This document shows, in pieces, positions 1 through 6,519 of a stretch of 7,695 bases of DNA. The notes under the pieces are model-generated. The model was not told where the DNA came from and did not search any database. It saw nothing but the letters and a program-made list of their open reading frames with translations. Position 1 is the first letter of the stretch, and the number at the start of each line of letters is the position of its first letter. The position numbers and the translations under genes were made by a program. Origin of the DNA: Planctomycetota bacterium (GTDB lineage Bacteria > Planctomycetota > Phycisphaerae > Phycisphaerales > SM1A02); the NCBI GenBank assembly GCA_022567855.1, contig JADFGE010000126.1, positions 1 through 7,695 of the forward strand. Reading direction: 5' to 3'.

Positions 1-653
1 AGCTCATCGACAACGAGAAGATCATCGAGCAGGCGATCGAGCGCACCGAGGAGATGGGCATCATTTTCCTCGATGAGATTGACAAGATCGCCACACCCTC
101 CGGCGACAAAGCCGGCTCCGCCGATGTCAGCCGACAGGGCGTGCAGCGCGATTTGCTTCCCATCGTTGAAGGATCAGCGGTCAATACCCGCTACGGCGTG
201 GTCCACACGGATCAGATTCTGTTCATCGCTGCCGGTGCGTTTCATAGCACGTCCGTCAGTGATCTCATGCCCGAACTTCAGGGGCGGTTCCCCATCCGTG
301 TCGAGCTTAACCCGCTGACTAAAGATGATTTCAAGCGTATTCTGGTTGAGCCGGACTCAGCACTGACCAAGCAGCAGCAGGCGTTGCTCGCTACCGAGGG
401 ATTGACGATCGAATTCAAGCCCGAGTCGATCGACGCCATGGCTGAGCTGGCCGCCGAGGCGAACAACCAAATGGAGAATATCGGCGCCCGTCGTTTGATG
501 ACGGTGATGGAATGTGTGTTCGAGCAAATCAGCTTCGATGCGCCCGATTTTACAACCAAAGAGGAGAAGCACATCGAAATCTCGGCTGAGTTTGTGCGCG
601 AGCGCCTGACTGAGATTCTCAAGGACGAGGATCTGAGTAAGTTTGTTTTGTAG
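1..653 (+). CDS. hslU: ATP-dependent protease ATPase subunit HslU (3' part, truncated by window edge)
   Basis: This is the C-terminal half of the AAA+ unfoldase HslU (ClpY), which unfolds substrates in the cytoplasm and feeds them to the HslV peptidase. The frame is open from base 3, so the gene begins outside the window; about 217 residues are visible. Counting from the Met at base 54, the Walker B motif FLDEIDK lies at residues 5-11, the sensor-1 stretch ILFIAAGAF at 55-63, and PELQGRFPIRVE at 73-84. R78 there matches the arginine finger (R325 in E. coli HslU). NIGARRL at 142-148 is the sensor-2 motif. The protein ends in DEDLSKFVL, the conserved tail that docks into HslV and activates it. 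The N-terminal Walker A and most of the I domain are missing only because of the window edge. hslV is usually a neighbour and may lie upstream, unseen. The gene ends 35 bases from the convergent aroDE stop. Identification is secure. Confidence 0.96.
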   Translation, partial: LIDNEKIIEQAIERTEEMGIIFLDEIDKIATPSGDKAGSADVSRQGVQRDLLPIVEGSAVNTRYGVVHTDQILFIAAGAFHSTSVSDLMPELQGRFPIRVELNPLTKDDFKRILVEPDSALTKQQQALLATEGLTIEFKPESIDAMAELAAEANNQMENIGARRLMTVMECVFEQISFDAPDFTTKEEKHIEISAEFVRERLTEILKDEDLSKFVL

Positions 654-688
654 CTATCAGTTTAGCGGGCGGCCTCCGGACGCCGTGG

Positions 689-2281
689 TCACCCCGGCCC
701 TTCCACCGTTGCGCGAAACACAACCATCGGCCCCGGCTTTCCCGTCCAACGCTCAAACTGCATCGCTGCTTGCGACAAAAACATCTCCGAACCGACAATT
801 GTCCGCGCGCCTCTCGCCTCGGCCTGCTTGATCAACGGCGTACGCTGCGGTGTGTACACCGTGTCAAACACCGTGGTTCTCTCATCCAACGGGGCATCCT
901 CAGGCAGGGGCGACTGGTCCGCATCAGGCCCACCGGCCATACCCAGCGGTGTGCAATTGACGTACACGTCGAATTGATCATGTGCAAGCGCATCGACGTC
1001 ACCCACTTCAACACCACCGCGACCAACGGTCGCGGCTTTTTGGTGCGCCGCGAGTGTTTCAGCTTTTTCCGGGGTTCGGTTGAAGATCGTCACTGATGCG
1101 CCCGCATCACACAACGCCGCCACAACCGCGCGCGCTACACCGCCCGCCCCGAATACCGCAACGCGTCTGCCGTCCAAACCGGCCGGTTCGATCTCCATCC
1201 CTTTACACAGTGCATCAATCGCAGCCGGCGCATCCGTATTCATACACGCAAGCGAACCATCATCTTCAACCACCAAGGTATTCGCCGCCCCGATGCGTTC
1301 AGCCAGCGGATCAACTGTCCCGCCGCGCTCCTTGACGAACCGAAGCAGATTCTCCTTATGCGGGATCGTCACACTCGCCCCCCGGAAGTCGAGTCGTTCA
1401 TGGTCCACGAACGATCCAACCGTCGCCTTGAAATGCTCATATTCCGGAGGGATCGGCAACGGCAGATACACGCCGTCGTGTTCCACCGCCTCGAATCCTG
1501 CATTATGAATCCGCGGTCCCTGCGAATGTTCGACCGGCCAACCGATCACGCCGTACACCTTCGTCGCCGGCCCAATACGATCGAACCGATACAGATCCTG
1601 CAATTCCTCAACCGTCGGCTGACCCGGCGCGCTCGCATCGTCAGCCTCAAGGCAGGCATACGTCACGAACCCCCCGAACTTCGGGGCCAGCACTCGGCTC
1701 ATCAAACCGAACCGTCCCATACACAGCGCGATCATGGGCTTGCGCCGCTCACTGAGCAGATCGAACGCTTCGAGGTTGTCGCGCAGTGACCGTGCCGTCC
1801 ACACCAACTTGATCACATCACACGCCGGCTCGTTCGTCATCGCTTCGGCGCGCTGGATCAGATCGGCCGGCCGACCATCGAAATCGTGACAAGAGAGAAT
1901 GAGCGAGACCTCATGCTCGTCAATATTGAGGATCGACCGCCACGGCGAGGCGTGCTTTTGGAAGCTCGCCAACTCGAAGTCGAAGAACTTCGGGAGGAAT
2001 CCACAATGGGCGATCGCGCTGAAGAAGACGCCGCGCTGGATGTCGTTCTCCGTACATTCACCGCCCTCGTCCACGGTTCTGCGGGTAAGTATGCAAGGCA
2101 GCGGCGATTCCTTGATGAGATTGATCGCGGCTTGGATTCCCTCGGTTTCCTCATTTGGCAGCGCGTCCACCCGCCACTCGATCAGCCGCGCCCCAGCGGC
2201 GGCTGCTCGCTGGGCTTCGTCGAGCGCCGCGGCGACCTCAGCCGAATCACGGACGAAAATGGGCACGGCGATTCGCGTCAT
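689..2281 (-). CDS. aroDE: Bifunctional 3-dehydroquinate dehydratase (type I) / shikimate dehydrogenase
   Basis: One 530-residue protein carries two consecutive shikimate-pathway steps: 3-dehydroquinate to 3-dehydroshikimate, then NADPH-dependent reduction to shikimate. Residues 1 to about 230 form a type I dehydratase: EWRVD at 35-39, the general base H132 in SCHDF, the Schiff-base lysine K158 in IKLVW, and R196 in MSRV. Residues from about 241 form AroE: GVIGWPVEHS at 244-253, VTIPHKE at 304-310 with catalytic K309, ANT at 333-335, NTD at 348-350 with catalytic D350, the nucleotide-binding loop GAGGVARA at 378-385, the NADP-type NRT at 401-403, NCTPLGM at 442-448 and GSEMFLSQAAMQF at 497-509. 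Two positions are unusual: the usual HSxSP reads HSQGP (G255), and the Gly usually found three residues after NTD is Ala. The same fusion order is known from plants and chlamydiae. The ATG start gives a proper dehydratase N-terminus. It has no Shine-Dalgarno sequence and lies 9 bases after a TACTAT box. Confidence 0.95.
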   Translation of the reverse strand: MTRIAVPIFVRDSAEVAAALDEAQRAAAAGARLIEWRVDALPNEETEGIQAAINLIKESPLPCILTRRTVDEGGECTENDIQRGVFFSAIAHCGFLPKFFDFELASFQKHASPWRSILNIDEHEVSLILSCHDFDGRPADLIQRAEAMTNEPACDVIKLVWTARSLRDNLEAFDLLSERRKPMIALCMGRFGLMSRVLAPKFGGFVTYACLEADDASAPGQPTVEELQDLYRFDRIGPATKVYGVIGWPVEHSQGPRIHNAGFEAVEHDGVYLPLPIPPEYEHFKATVGSFVDHERLDFRGASVTIPHKENLLRFVKERGGTVDPLAERIGAANTLVVEDDGSLACMNTDAPAAIDALCKGMEIEPAGLDGRRVAVFGAGGVARAVVAALCDAGASVTIFNRTPEKAETLAAHQKAATVGRGGVEVGDVDALAHDQFDVYVNCTPLGMAGGPDADQSPLPEDAPLDERTTVFDTVYTPQRTPLIKQAEARGARTIVGSEMFLSQAAMQFERWTGKPGPMVVFRATVEGPG

Positions 2282-2358
2282 TCGCCGGGCATAGTACGGT
2301 TTGGGGCCGGCCCTCGTTGGGCGCGCAATCTTCGCCCGCGGCGTTACTATTGGCAGGC
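2282..2358. promoter_or_regulatory. Divergent promoter region with paired TACTAT boxes, predicted nearly leaderless
   Basis: These 77 bases separate the start codons of aroDE (-) and the PNPOx/DUF2470 gene (+). Reading toward aroDE, TACTAT occupies 2296-2291 and is followed by 9 bases before the ATG. Reading the other way, TACTAT occupies 2345-2350 and is followed by 8 bases before the ATG. A bacterial -10 box at these places would start transcription about two bases ahead of each ATG. Neither gene has an AGGAG-like site at proper spacing, which fits leaderless translation. A 10-base palindrome, GGGCCGGCCC, sits between the boxes at 2304-2313 and could be an operator, but GC-rich palindromes arise easily by chance. 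No convincing -35 element is visible for either side. Confidence 0.5.
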
Positions 2359-3009
2359 ATGGATGAGCGGCAGGCCGCTGAGGAGGCGTATCGCTTTCTC
2401 CGCCGCCACACCACCGGCGACTTGCGCTTTGACGAGCGCTTTCGGCTGCTGCGGTACGTCATCGGCCCGGATGGTCGATTGGTCGCCCCGGTCATGTTTG
2501 CCATGCTCGAGGCGAGCGACACGGTGTTGTTCGTCCCCGAGGACATGGACAACACGATGGAGCTTCTCGTCTCGCTCACCGAGTTCGATCCCGACGGCGA
2601 GCATGGGGCCGTGACCGATCGCTGGCGGATATACCATGGCGACCCCGAGGACATCTACTGGGCCTTTATCCACGTCGACACCGCCCGATACGAAGGGCAG
2701 GTCGTTGATGGCGAGGGGTTGATTCAGGCCAATCCTCTGGCTGACGACGAGGCCCGACTCTGCCGGCAGATCAACGAGAGTCACCGCGCCGAGCTGCGCC
2801 AGGTCTGCCGGGTCATTGCCCAGGCCGAGGTCGAGAACCCGATGTTGGTCGGCGTTGACCGGCTGGGGTTCGACGTGCGACGACGGTTCGACGTGCTGCG
2901 CGTTGACGCCCCGCAGCCGATGAACACCGCCGCCGACGCCGAACTCGTCCTGGGGCAGATGATCGAGCAGGCGGTCTCGGCCGCGCCTAACCACGACGCC
3001 GAAGGCTGA
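2359..3009 (+). CDS. PNPOx-like split-barrel protein with C-terminal DUF2470 domain
   Basis: This is a 216-residue soluble protein without signal peptide or membrane helix. Residues about 35-120 (for example LVAPVMFAMLEASDTVLFVP, then strands with RWRIYHGD and WAFIHVDTARYEG) look like a pyridoxamine-phosphate-oxidase-type split barrel. Residues about 132-206 match the DUF2470 pattern: INESHRAEL at 138-146 where the family has an I-N-x-D-H start, then VGVDRLGFDV at 164-173 and a terminal helix. PNPOx plus DUF2470 is the architecture of the HugZ/HutZ haem-handling proteins, so binding of haem or flavin is possible. No diagnostic haem ligand can be assigned by eye, and I give no symbol. The frame stays open upstream to a TTG at 2155, but that part lies antisense to aroDE. 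The ATG at 2359, just after the TACTAT box, is the sensible start. The dehydrogenase gene follows after 6 bases, implying one transcript. Confidence 0.75.
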   Translation: MDERQAAEEAYRFLRRHTTGDLRFDERFRLLRYVIGPDGRLVAPVMFAMLEASDTVLFVPEDMDNTMELLVSLTEFDPDGEHGAVTDRWRIYHGDPEDIYWAFIHVDTARYEGQVVDGEGLIQANPLADDEARLCRQINESHRAELRQVCRVIAQAEVENPMLVGVDRLGFDVRRRFDVLRVDAPQPMNTAADAELVLGQMIEQAVSAAPNHDAEG

Positions 3010-3015
3010 CGCCCG

Positions 3016-4017
3016 ATGGATCAGCGCATCGTGATCACACGCCCGCTGCCCGCCGATCCAGCCGGCCGACTTTCCGCCGCGGGTTTCACCAATGTATGGG
3101 TCAATCCACGTGATGTGGGGCTCACGCGCGTCGAATTGCTGGAGGCGGTCGCCGGAGCGCATGCCGTCATCGACACGCCGTTTGATACGAATATCAACGC
3201 CGAGTTCTTCGATGCTGCGGGTGATCAACTGGTGATCGTCAGCAACTATGCCGTCGGCGTGGATAACGTGGACATTGCTGAAGCAGCGCGGCGGGGCATT
3301 ATTGTCGGATACACACCCGACCCCGTTGCTGAACCCACCGCCGACGCCACGTGGATGCTGCTGCTCGCCGCCGCGCGACGCGCGCGAGAAGGGCTCGACC
3401 TCGCCCGCAGCGGCAAGTGGCAAGGCGTGCGCCCCTTCGATCCGCCGGGGAAACGAGTCATCGGTAAAACGCTGCTCATCATCGGCCCGGGGCGCATCGG
3501 CAAAGCGGTTGCGCGCCGCGCGATCGGTTGGAACATGCGCATCCTTTATTGCGCGAGATCCCAACACCCTGATGTCGAGCAACCGCCGATCAGCGCGCAG
3601 CGTGTTTCGTTGGAGGATGGATTGCGCGAGGCGGATTTCGTCACGCTTCACTGTCCGCTAACGACCGAAACACACCACCTCATCAACGCGAAGCGCCTGG
3701 CCTTGATGAAGTCAACCGCAGTGCTGGTGAATACCGCCCGCGGCGCGATCGTGGATGAGGCGGCGCTGGTTGACGCGCTGGGCAACGGTACGATCTTCGC
3801 AGCCGGGCTGGATGTGTATGAGCGCGAGCCGATGATCCATCAGGGCTTGGTCGAGGCTGACAACGCGTTCCTCTTGCCGCACTGGGGCAGCACGACGGAC
3901 GAGGATCGCCGATGGATGACGGAAACGGCCGTGGACAACGTGATCGCCGCCCTGCACGGCGAACCCGTCCCGCACGAGTTTCAATCGGACCACCCAAACC
4001 CTGGAAGCCGGACCTGA
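3016..4017 (+). CDS. D-isomer-specific 2-hydroxyacid dehydrogenase (glyoxylate/hydroxypyruvate reductase type)
   Basis: This 333-residue cytoplasmic oxidoreductase reduces a 2-keto acid to the D-2-hydroxy acid with NAD(P)H. The family hallmarks are in order: SNYAVGVDNVDI at 76-87, the dinucleotide loop GPGRIG at 157-162 (Pro where Leu is usual), the catalytic arginine R242 in NTARGAIVDE, the glutamate E271 in DVYEREP, and the catalytic histidine H289 in LLPHWGS. After the second Rossmann strand the sequence is LYCARS (177-182), lacking the acidic residue of NAD-specific members. R181 suggests NADPH preference, as in human GRHPR, whose ending LRGEPMP also resembles LHGEPVP here. The exact substrate cannot be read from sequence; glyoxylate or hydroxypyruvate is the best guess. 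It starts 6 bases after the DUF2470 gene, with a weak GAAGG at 3001-3005 inside that gene's end. It ends 28 bases from the convergent zinc-ribbon gene. Confidence 0.88.
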   Translation: MDQRIVITRPLPADPAGRLSAAGFTNVWVNPRDVGLTRVELLEAVAGAHAVIDTPFDTNINAEFFDAAGDQLVIVSNYAVGVDNVDIAEAARRGIIVGYTPDPVAEPTADATWMLLLAAARRAREGLDLARSGKWQGVRPFDPPGKRVIGKTLLIIGPGRIGKAVARRAIGWNMRILYCARSQHPDVEQPPISAQRVSLEDGLREADFVTLHCPLTTETHHLINAKRLALMKSTAVLVNTARGAIVDEAALVDALGNGTIFAAGLDVYEREPMIHQGLVEADNAFLLPHWGSTTDEDRRWMTETAVDNVIAALHGEPVPHEFQSDHPNPGSRT

Positions 4018-4045
4018 CGAGTCCACGAGGAAGGTCCGGGTATCT

Positions 4046-4825
4046 TCACGGCAGCGGTGGACGAATCACAGGCAGCCGCCGCTTATATCGCGCCGCCCGA
4101 TCGTCCTTCCACATCGTCCGCCAGCCCTCTCGATCAACTTCGGTGACATGTCCATCGTCGAAGATTACCCATCGCGTGCCATCTGTGTTCGGCATCGACC
4201 AAGCGAAGATGATCGCAGCATCACCTGTCGGTTGTCCCAGTCGTGAGAACCGAAAATCGCCAGCGCGATAGTAACCGCAACTGGTATCGATCGAGTCAAT
4301 CGCTGCGGTGAGCTTGGCGGTCTCAACATCGGACCAGTCGTAGTTGTTGAGGTTGTAACCACCGACTGAGAGCGAGCCGCCGGGGCTGGCCGAATCGACA
4401 TCTCCAAAGATATCCAGATTGAAGTAATCGCCTGGAATCAATGCTGCGATGTGTTTTGGATAGCGTCCATCCGGTGTTTCGGCCGCGTAAATGTAGTTCG
4501 CTATGTAAAGTTGCTCAAGACTTGCGGGCGTGCTCAAAGGCCCGCCGCAGGTCCGGCCGCTACTAGCAGGCCAAGACATCGCGATCACCAACGCCGGAGC
4601 AAGTGCGATCGCCGCAAGCTTTGACCCAAGCTTTGCTGCATCGACAAACGCATACCCCAGCTTCGCTATCCAGCCCGGCGGTGGAAGCGCTGGTAGATCG
4701 ATGCAGTTGGTCGCGGTTCCACATTCCGGACAGGTAATCTTCTGCCCAAGCGGAAGACCGGTCAGGTCGTAGCGGCAACTCGGACAAAAACGCTTTGAGA
4801 TGTATGTAATGGCGCTTGTCGACAT
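4046..4825 (-). CDS. Membrane-anchored zinc-ribbon protein with pseudopilin-like outer domain
   Basis: This is a 259-residue protein of unknown function. The N-terminus carries a four-Cys zinc ribbon: C14 and C17 in FCPSCRYDLTGL, C32 and C35 in TCPECG. A hydrophobic helix follows at about 67-88, then an outer domain. That domain contains LEQLYIANYIYA (103-114), DGRYPKHIAAL (119-129), GGYNLNNYDW (155-164) and IFDDGHVTEV (221-230). These recall the segments around the N-terminal helix and the H-X9-DG ending of planctomycete prepilin-like proteins, but the His is replaced by Thr (T214) and there is no prepilin cleavage motif. I infer an inner-membrane protein with a cytoplasmic ribbon and an outward-facing domain. 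Cys93 and Cys183 could pair outside the membrane. A GTG at 4864 would lengthen the protein by 13 residues, but the ATG at 4825 has AGGAG seven bases upstream and is preferred. No partner is evident from the neighbours. Confidence 0.75.
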   Translation of the reverse strand: MSTSAITYISKRFCPSCRYDLTGLPLGQKITCPECGTATNCIDLPALPPPGWIAKLGYAFVDAAKLGSKLAAIALAPALVIAMSWPASSGRTCGGPLSTPASLEQLYIANYIYAAETPDGRYPKHIAALIPGDYFNLDIFGDVDSASPGGSLSVGGYNLNNYDWSDVETAKLTAAIDSIDTSCGYYRAGDFRFSRLGQPTGDAAIIFAWSMPNTDGTRWVIFDDGHVTEVDREGWRTMWKDDRAARYKRRLPVIRPPLP

Positions 4826-4832
4826 GATTCGA

Positions 4833-4837
4833 CTCCT
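4833..4837 (-). promoter_or_regulatory. Shine-Dalgarno site that fixes the start of the zinc-ribbon gene
   Basis: On the minus strand AGGAG lies seven bases before the ATG at 4825. It favours that ATG over the GTG 39 bases further upstream, which has no such site. Confidence 0.75.
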
Positions 4838-4916
4838 AAGCGCCCAGATTGCTCTACGCACCACGCCCCCAAGCGGATCGCTTTTTTCCTACACTGGCCC
4901 GCTCCACGCCTTGACC

Positions 4917-4921
4917 AGGAG
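4917..4921 (+). promoter_or_regulatory. Shine-Dalgarno site of the Xaa-Pro aminopeptidase gene
   Basis: AGGAG lies six bases before the ATG at 4928. This is close to ideal spacing and confirms that start. Confidence 0.75.
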
Positions 4922-4927
4922 CCTCGA

Positions 4928-6142
4928 ATGCCCATCCAATCGATCCCAGTCAACGAATACGAATCGCGGCGTAAGAAGCTGCTCGCCTCATTGAAACGGG
5001 CCGCTGCGCTCGTCTTCGCCGGATCGCACACGAATCCCCTCACCGATGAATACCGCCCGCATCCGCACTTTGAGTACCTCACCGGCGTCGTGGATGAGCC
5101 TGGCGCCGTGCTGCTGCTCGATCCGAGTAACAACATTCAGTCGCGGCAGGCGATGCTGTTTCTTTCGCCGCTGAATCCCGAGGTTGACAAATGGGACGGG
5201 TACCGCAGCGAGATCAACAAAGCGCTTCGCGATTCAATAGGCATACAGACCATCTTCCGCACTGATGCCCTTGGTCGCTGGCTTACCGCAGCCGTCAAGC
5301 GCTCCAAGCGCGTGGCGTGCCTTCATCCATTTGCCGACTACAACCACGCGGTGACGCCCGACTTGGAAATTTTCAACAAAGTTGCGCAGCGCATCCCGGG
5401 GGTGACGATCGACGATCACACGGAGACGATCGCCAAGATGCGCGCGGTGAAGTCGCGCCACGAAATCGCCATGATTCAGCGGGCGATCGACATCACCGCC
5501 GCCGGCTATGAAGCCATGTTCAAAGGCGTGCGCCCCGGCATGAACGAGTTTGCCGTGCAGGAACTACTCGAGCACGGCTACCGCAGCCACGGCTCGCGCG
5601 GTCCCGCGTATGGAACCATCGCCGGGGCGGGACTCAACAGCACCGTCCTTCATTATCAAGCCAACGATCAAACAATCGCCAAGACCGATCTGATCTGTAT
5701 CGACTCGGCGGCGAGGTTCGGCGGGTATGGCGCGGACATCACCCGCACCATCCCCGCCGACGGCAAGTTCACTAAACGTCAGCGTGAGATATACGAGATC
5801 GTCCTCAAAGCGGAACTCGCGGCGATCCGAGCCGTCAAGCCCGGCGTGACGTTCGCACGTGTTGATAAAGCTGCCCGCGACATCATCAACAACGCAGGCT
5901 TCGGCGACTTCTTCATCCACGGCACCGGCCACCACTTGGGATTGGAAACGCACGACATCACACCCGATGCCCCGCTGCGACAAGGCGCGGTGATCACCAT
6001 CGAGCCGGGTATTTACATCCCCAAAGAAAAGCTCGGCATCCGCATCGAGGACAATATCCTTATCACCCGCGACGGCGCAAAGAACCTCTCAACAAAGATC
6101 CCCAAAACCATCGCTGCCGTCGAAAAGGCGATGCAGCGGTAG
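4928..6142 (+). CDS. pepP: Xaa-Pro aminopeptidase (aminopeptidase P, M24 family)
   Basis: This 404-residue cytoplasmic metallopeptidase removes an N-terminal residue that precedes proline. Residues 1 to about 165 form the N-terminal aminopeptidase-P domain (HPHFEYLTGVVDEPGAVLLL at 45-64). The rest is the pita-bread catalytic domain. All five expected metal ligands are present: D259 in CIDSAA, D270 in GADITRT, H335 in HGTGHHLGLETHD, E359 in ITIEPGIY and E373 in IRIEDN. H342 matches the second active-site histidine of E. coli PepP (H361). The protein is somewhat shorter than E. coli PepP (about 440 residues) but lacks no core motif. M24 creatinase-like relatives differ around HGTGHHLGL, so aminopeptidase P is the best assignment. 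Start and ribosome site are clear. The gene stands alone and converges on the small zinc-ribbon gene; a hairpin begins directly after its stop codon. Confidence 0.93.
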   Translation: MPIQSIPVNEYESRRKKLLASLKRAAALVFAGSHTNPLTDEYRPHPHFEYLTGVVDEPGAVLLLDPSNNIQSRQAMLFLSPLNPEVDKWDGYRSEINKALRDSIGIQTIFRTDALGRWLTAAVKRSKRVACLHPFADYNHAVTPDLEIFNKVAQRIPGVTIDDHTETIAKMRAVKSRHEIAMIQRAIDITAAGYEAMFKGVRPGMNEFAVQELLEHGYRSHGSRGPAYGTIAGAGLNSTVLHYQANDQTIAKTDLICIDSAARFGGYGADITRTIPADGKFTKRQREIYEIVLKAELAAIRAVKPGVTFARVDKAARDIINNAGFGDFFIHGTGHHLGLETHDITPDAPLRQGAVITIEPGIYIPKEKLGIRIEDNILITRDGAKNLSTKIPKTIAAVEKAMQR

Positions 6143-6178
6143 TCATTCGTTGAGCCGCCGCGCCCACGCGGCGAATGA
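6143..6178. terminator. Hairpin between convergent genes, possible bidirectional terminator
   Basis: The stem CGCCGCG (6156-6162) pairs perfectly with CGCGGCG (6167-6173) around a CCCA loop. An outer five-pair stem joins TCATT (6143-6147) with AATGA (6174-6178), leaving an eight-base bulge on the left arm. It starts on the base after the aminopeptidase stop codon and could serve both strands. There is no T-run on either side, so it is not a textbook intrinsic terminator. It may instead stabilise 3' ends. Confidence 0.4.
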
Positions 6179-6210
6179 GGCCCGTTTGGCAATTCGGGGG
6201 TGAACAAGCT

Positions 6211-6519
6211 CTAGCCAATGAATACGTACACCACGCCTACCGACAAGAGGCCGAACATCAGAAATCCGACGAGAAAGAGGAACACACCGAGTAACACAAG
6301 AGACATACGCCACTTCTCCCGTGACGGTGATATACCTACTTCCGTGAAGAGGCAACCACATTCAGGACACCGGCTCCCCATGAATCCGGTAAGGTTGTAA
6401 TCGCACCCACCGCAGCGGGGGTAACCTGCCGAGCGGCCACGCCCCGCAATTCCGACGGCAACTCCTGAAGCCATCAGAATAAACGCCAAGAGAACAATCA
6501 AAACGAACGCGATGATCAT
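6211..6519 (-). CDS. Small two-helix membrane protein with zinc ribbon
   Basis: This is a 102-residue membrane protein of unknown function. A hydrophobic helix spans about residues 2-25. It is followed by a four-Cys ribbon with C36 and C39 in RCGGCDYNLTGF and C51 and C54 in RCPECG, plus an extra C56, and then a second hydrophobic helix at about 72-101. With two helices and a short polar middle, the ribbon lies on one side of the membrane, most likely the cytoplasmic side. The motif closely resembles that of the zinc-ribbon gene at 4046-4825; such proteins are common in planctomycetes. The ATG at 6519 is well supported, because a TAG sits two codons upstream in frame. There is no strong ribosome site. 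The hydrolase gene lies 78 bases upstream on the same strand, so co-transcription is possible. By eye the base composition is less GC-rich than in the metabolic genes. Confidence 0.72.
   Translation of the reverse strand: MIIAFVLIVLLAFILMASGVAVGIAGRGRSAGYPRCGGCDYNLTGFMGSRCPECGCLFTEVGISPSREKWRMSLVLLGVFLFLVGFLMFGLLSVGVVYVFIG

Larger units (their letters stand above)
4826..4927. promoter_or_regulatory. Divergent intergenic region between the zinc-ribbon gene and the Xaa-Pro aminopeptidase
   Basis: These 102 bases must hold the promoters of both flanking genes. Toward the aminopeptidase, TACACT at 4890-4895, preceded by a run of six T at 4883-4888, is a possible -10 box. It would give a leader of about 25 bases. 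No matching -35 element is visible at normal spacing. No clear -10 box is seen toward the zinc-ribbon gene. Both genes have AGGAG ribosome sites, unlike the divergent pair at 2282-2358. Confidence 0.4.

Noticed and set aside
654..688. Possible terminator between hslU and aroDE
   Set aside because: Only a four-pair GGCG/CGCC stem is visible in the 35-base gap and there is no T-run.
1358..1789. A 143-codon plus-strand frame inside aroDE
   Set aside because: It is antisense to the well-conserved shikimate dehydrogenase half and is rich in Arg and His, as antisense frames of GC-rich genes often are.
1886..2614. A 242-codon open frame on the plus strand
   Set aside because: It overlaps the start of aroDE on the opposite strand and the PNPOx gene in another frame, and its product looks like random arginine-rich sequence.
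2347..3651. A 434-codon open frame on the minus strand
   Set aside because: It runs antisense across the DUF2470 gene and most of the dehydrogenase, whose motifs are clear. The translation shows no recognisable domain. Long antisense frames are expected in GC-rich genes.
4021..4062. Inverted repeat GTCCAC/GTGGAC between the convergent dehydrogenase and zinc-ribbon genes
   Set aside because: The stem is only six pairs with a 30-base loop and no T-run, so it is not distinguishable from chance.
4826..4864. A 13-residue N-terminal extension of the zinc-ribbon protein from a GTG start
   Set aside because: The downstream ATG has AGGAG at ideal spacing, and the extension would contain that ribosome site.
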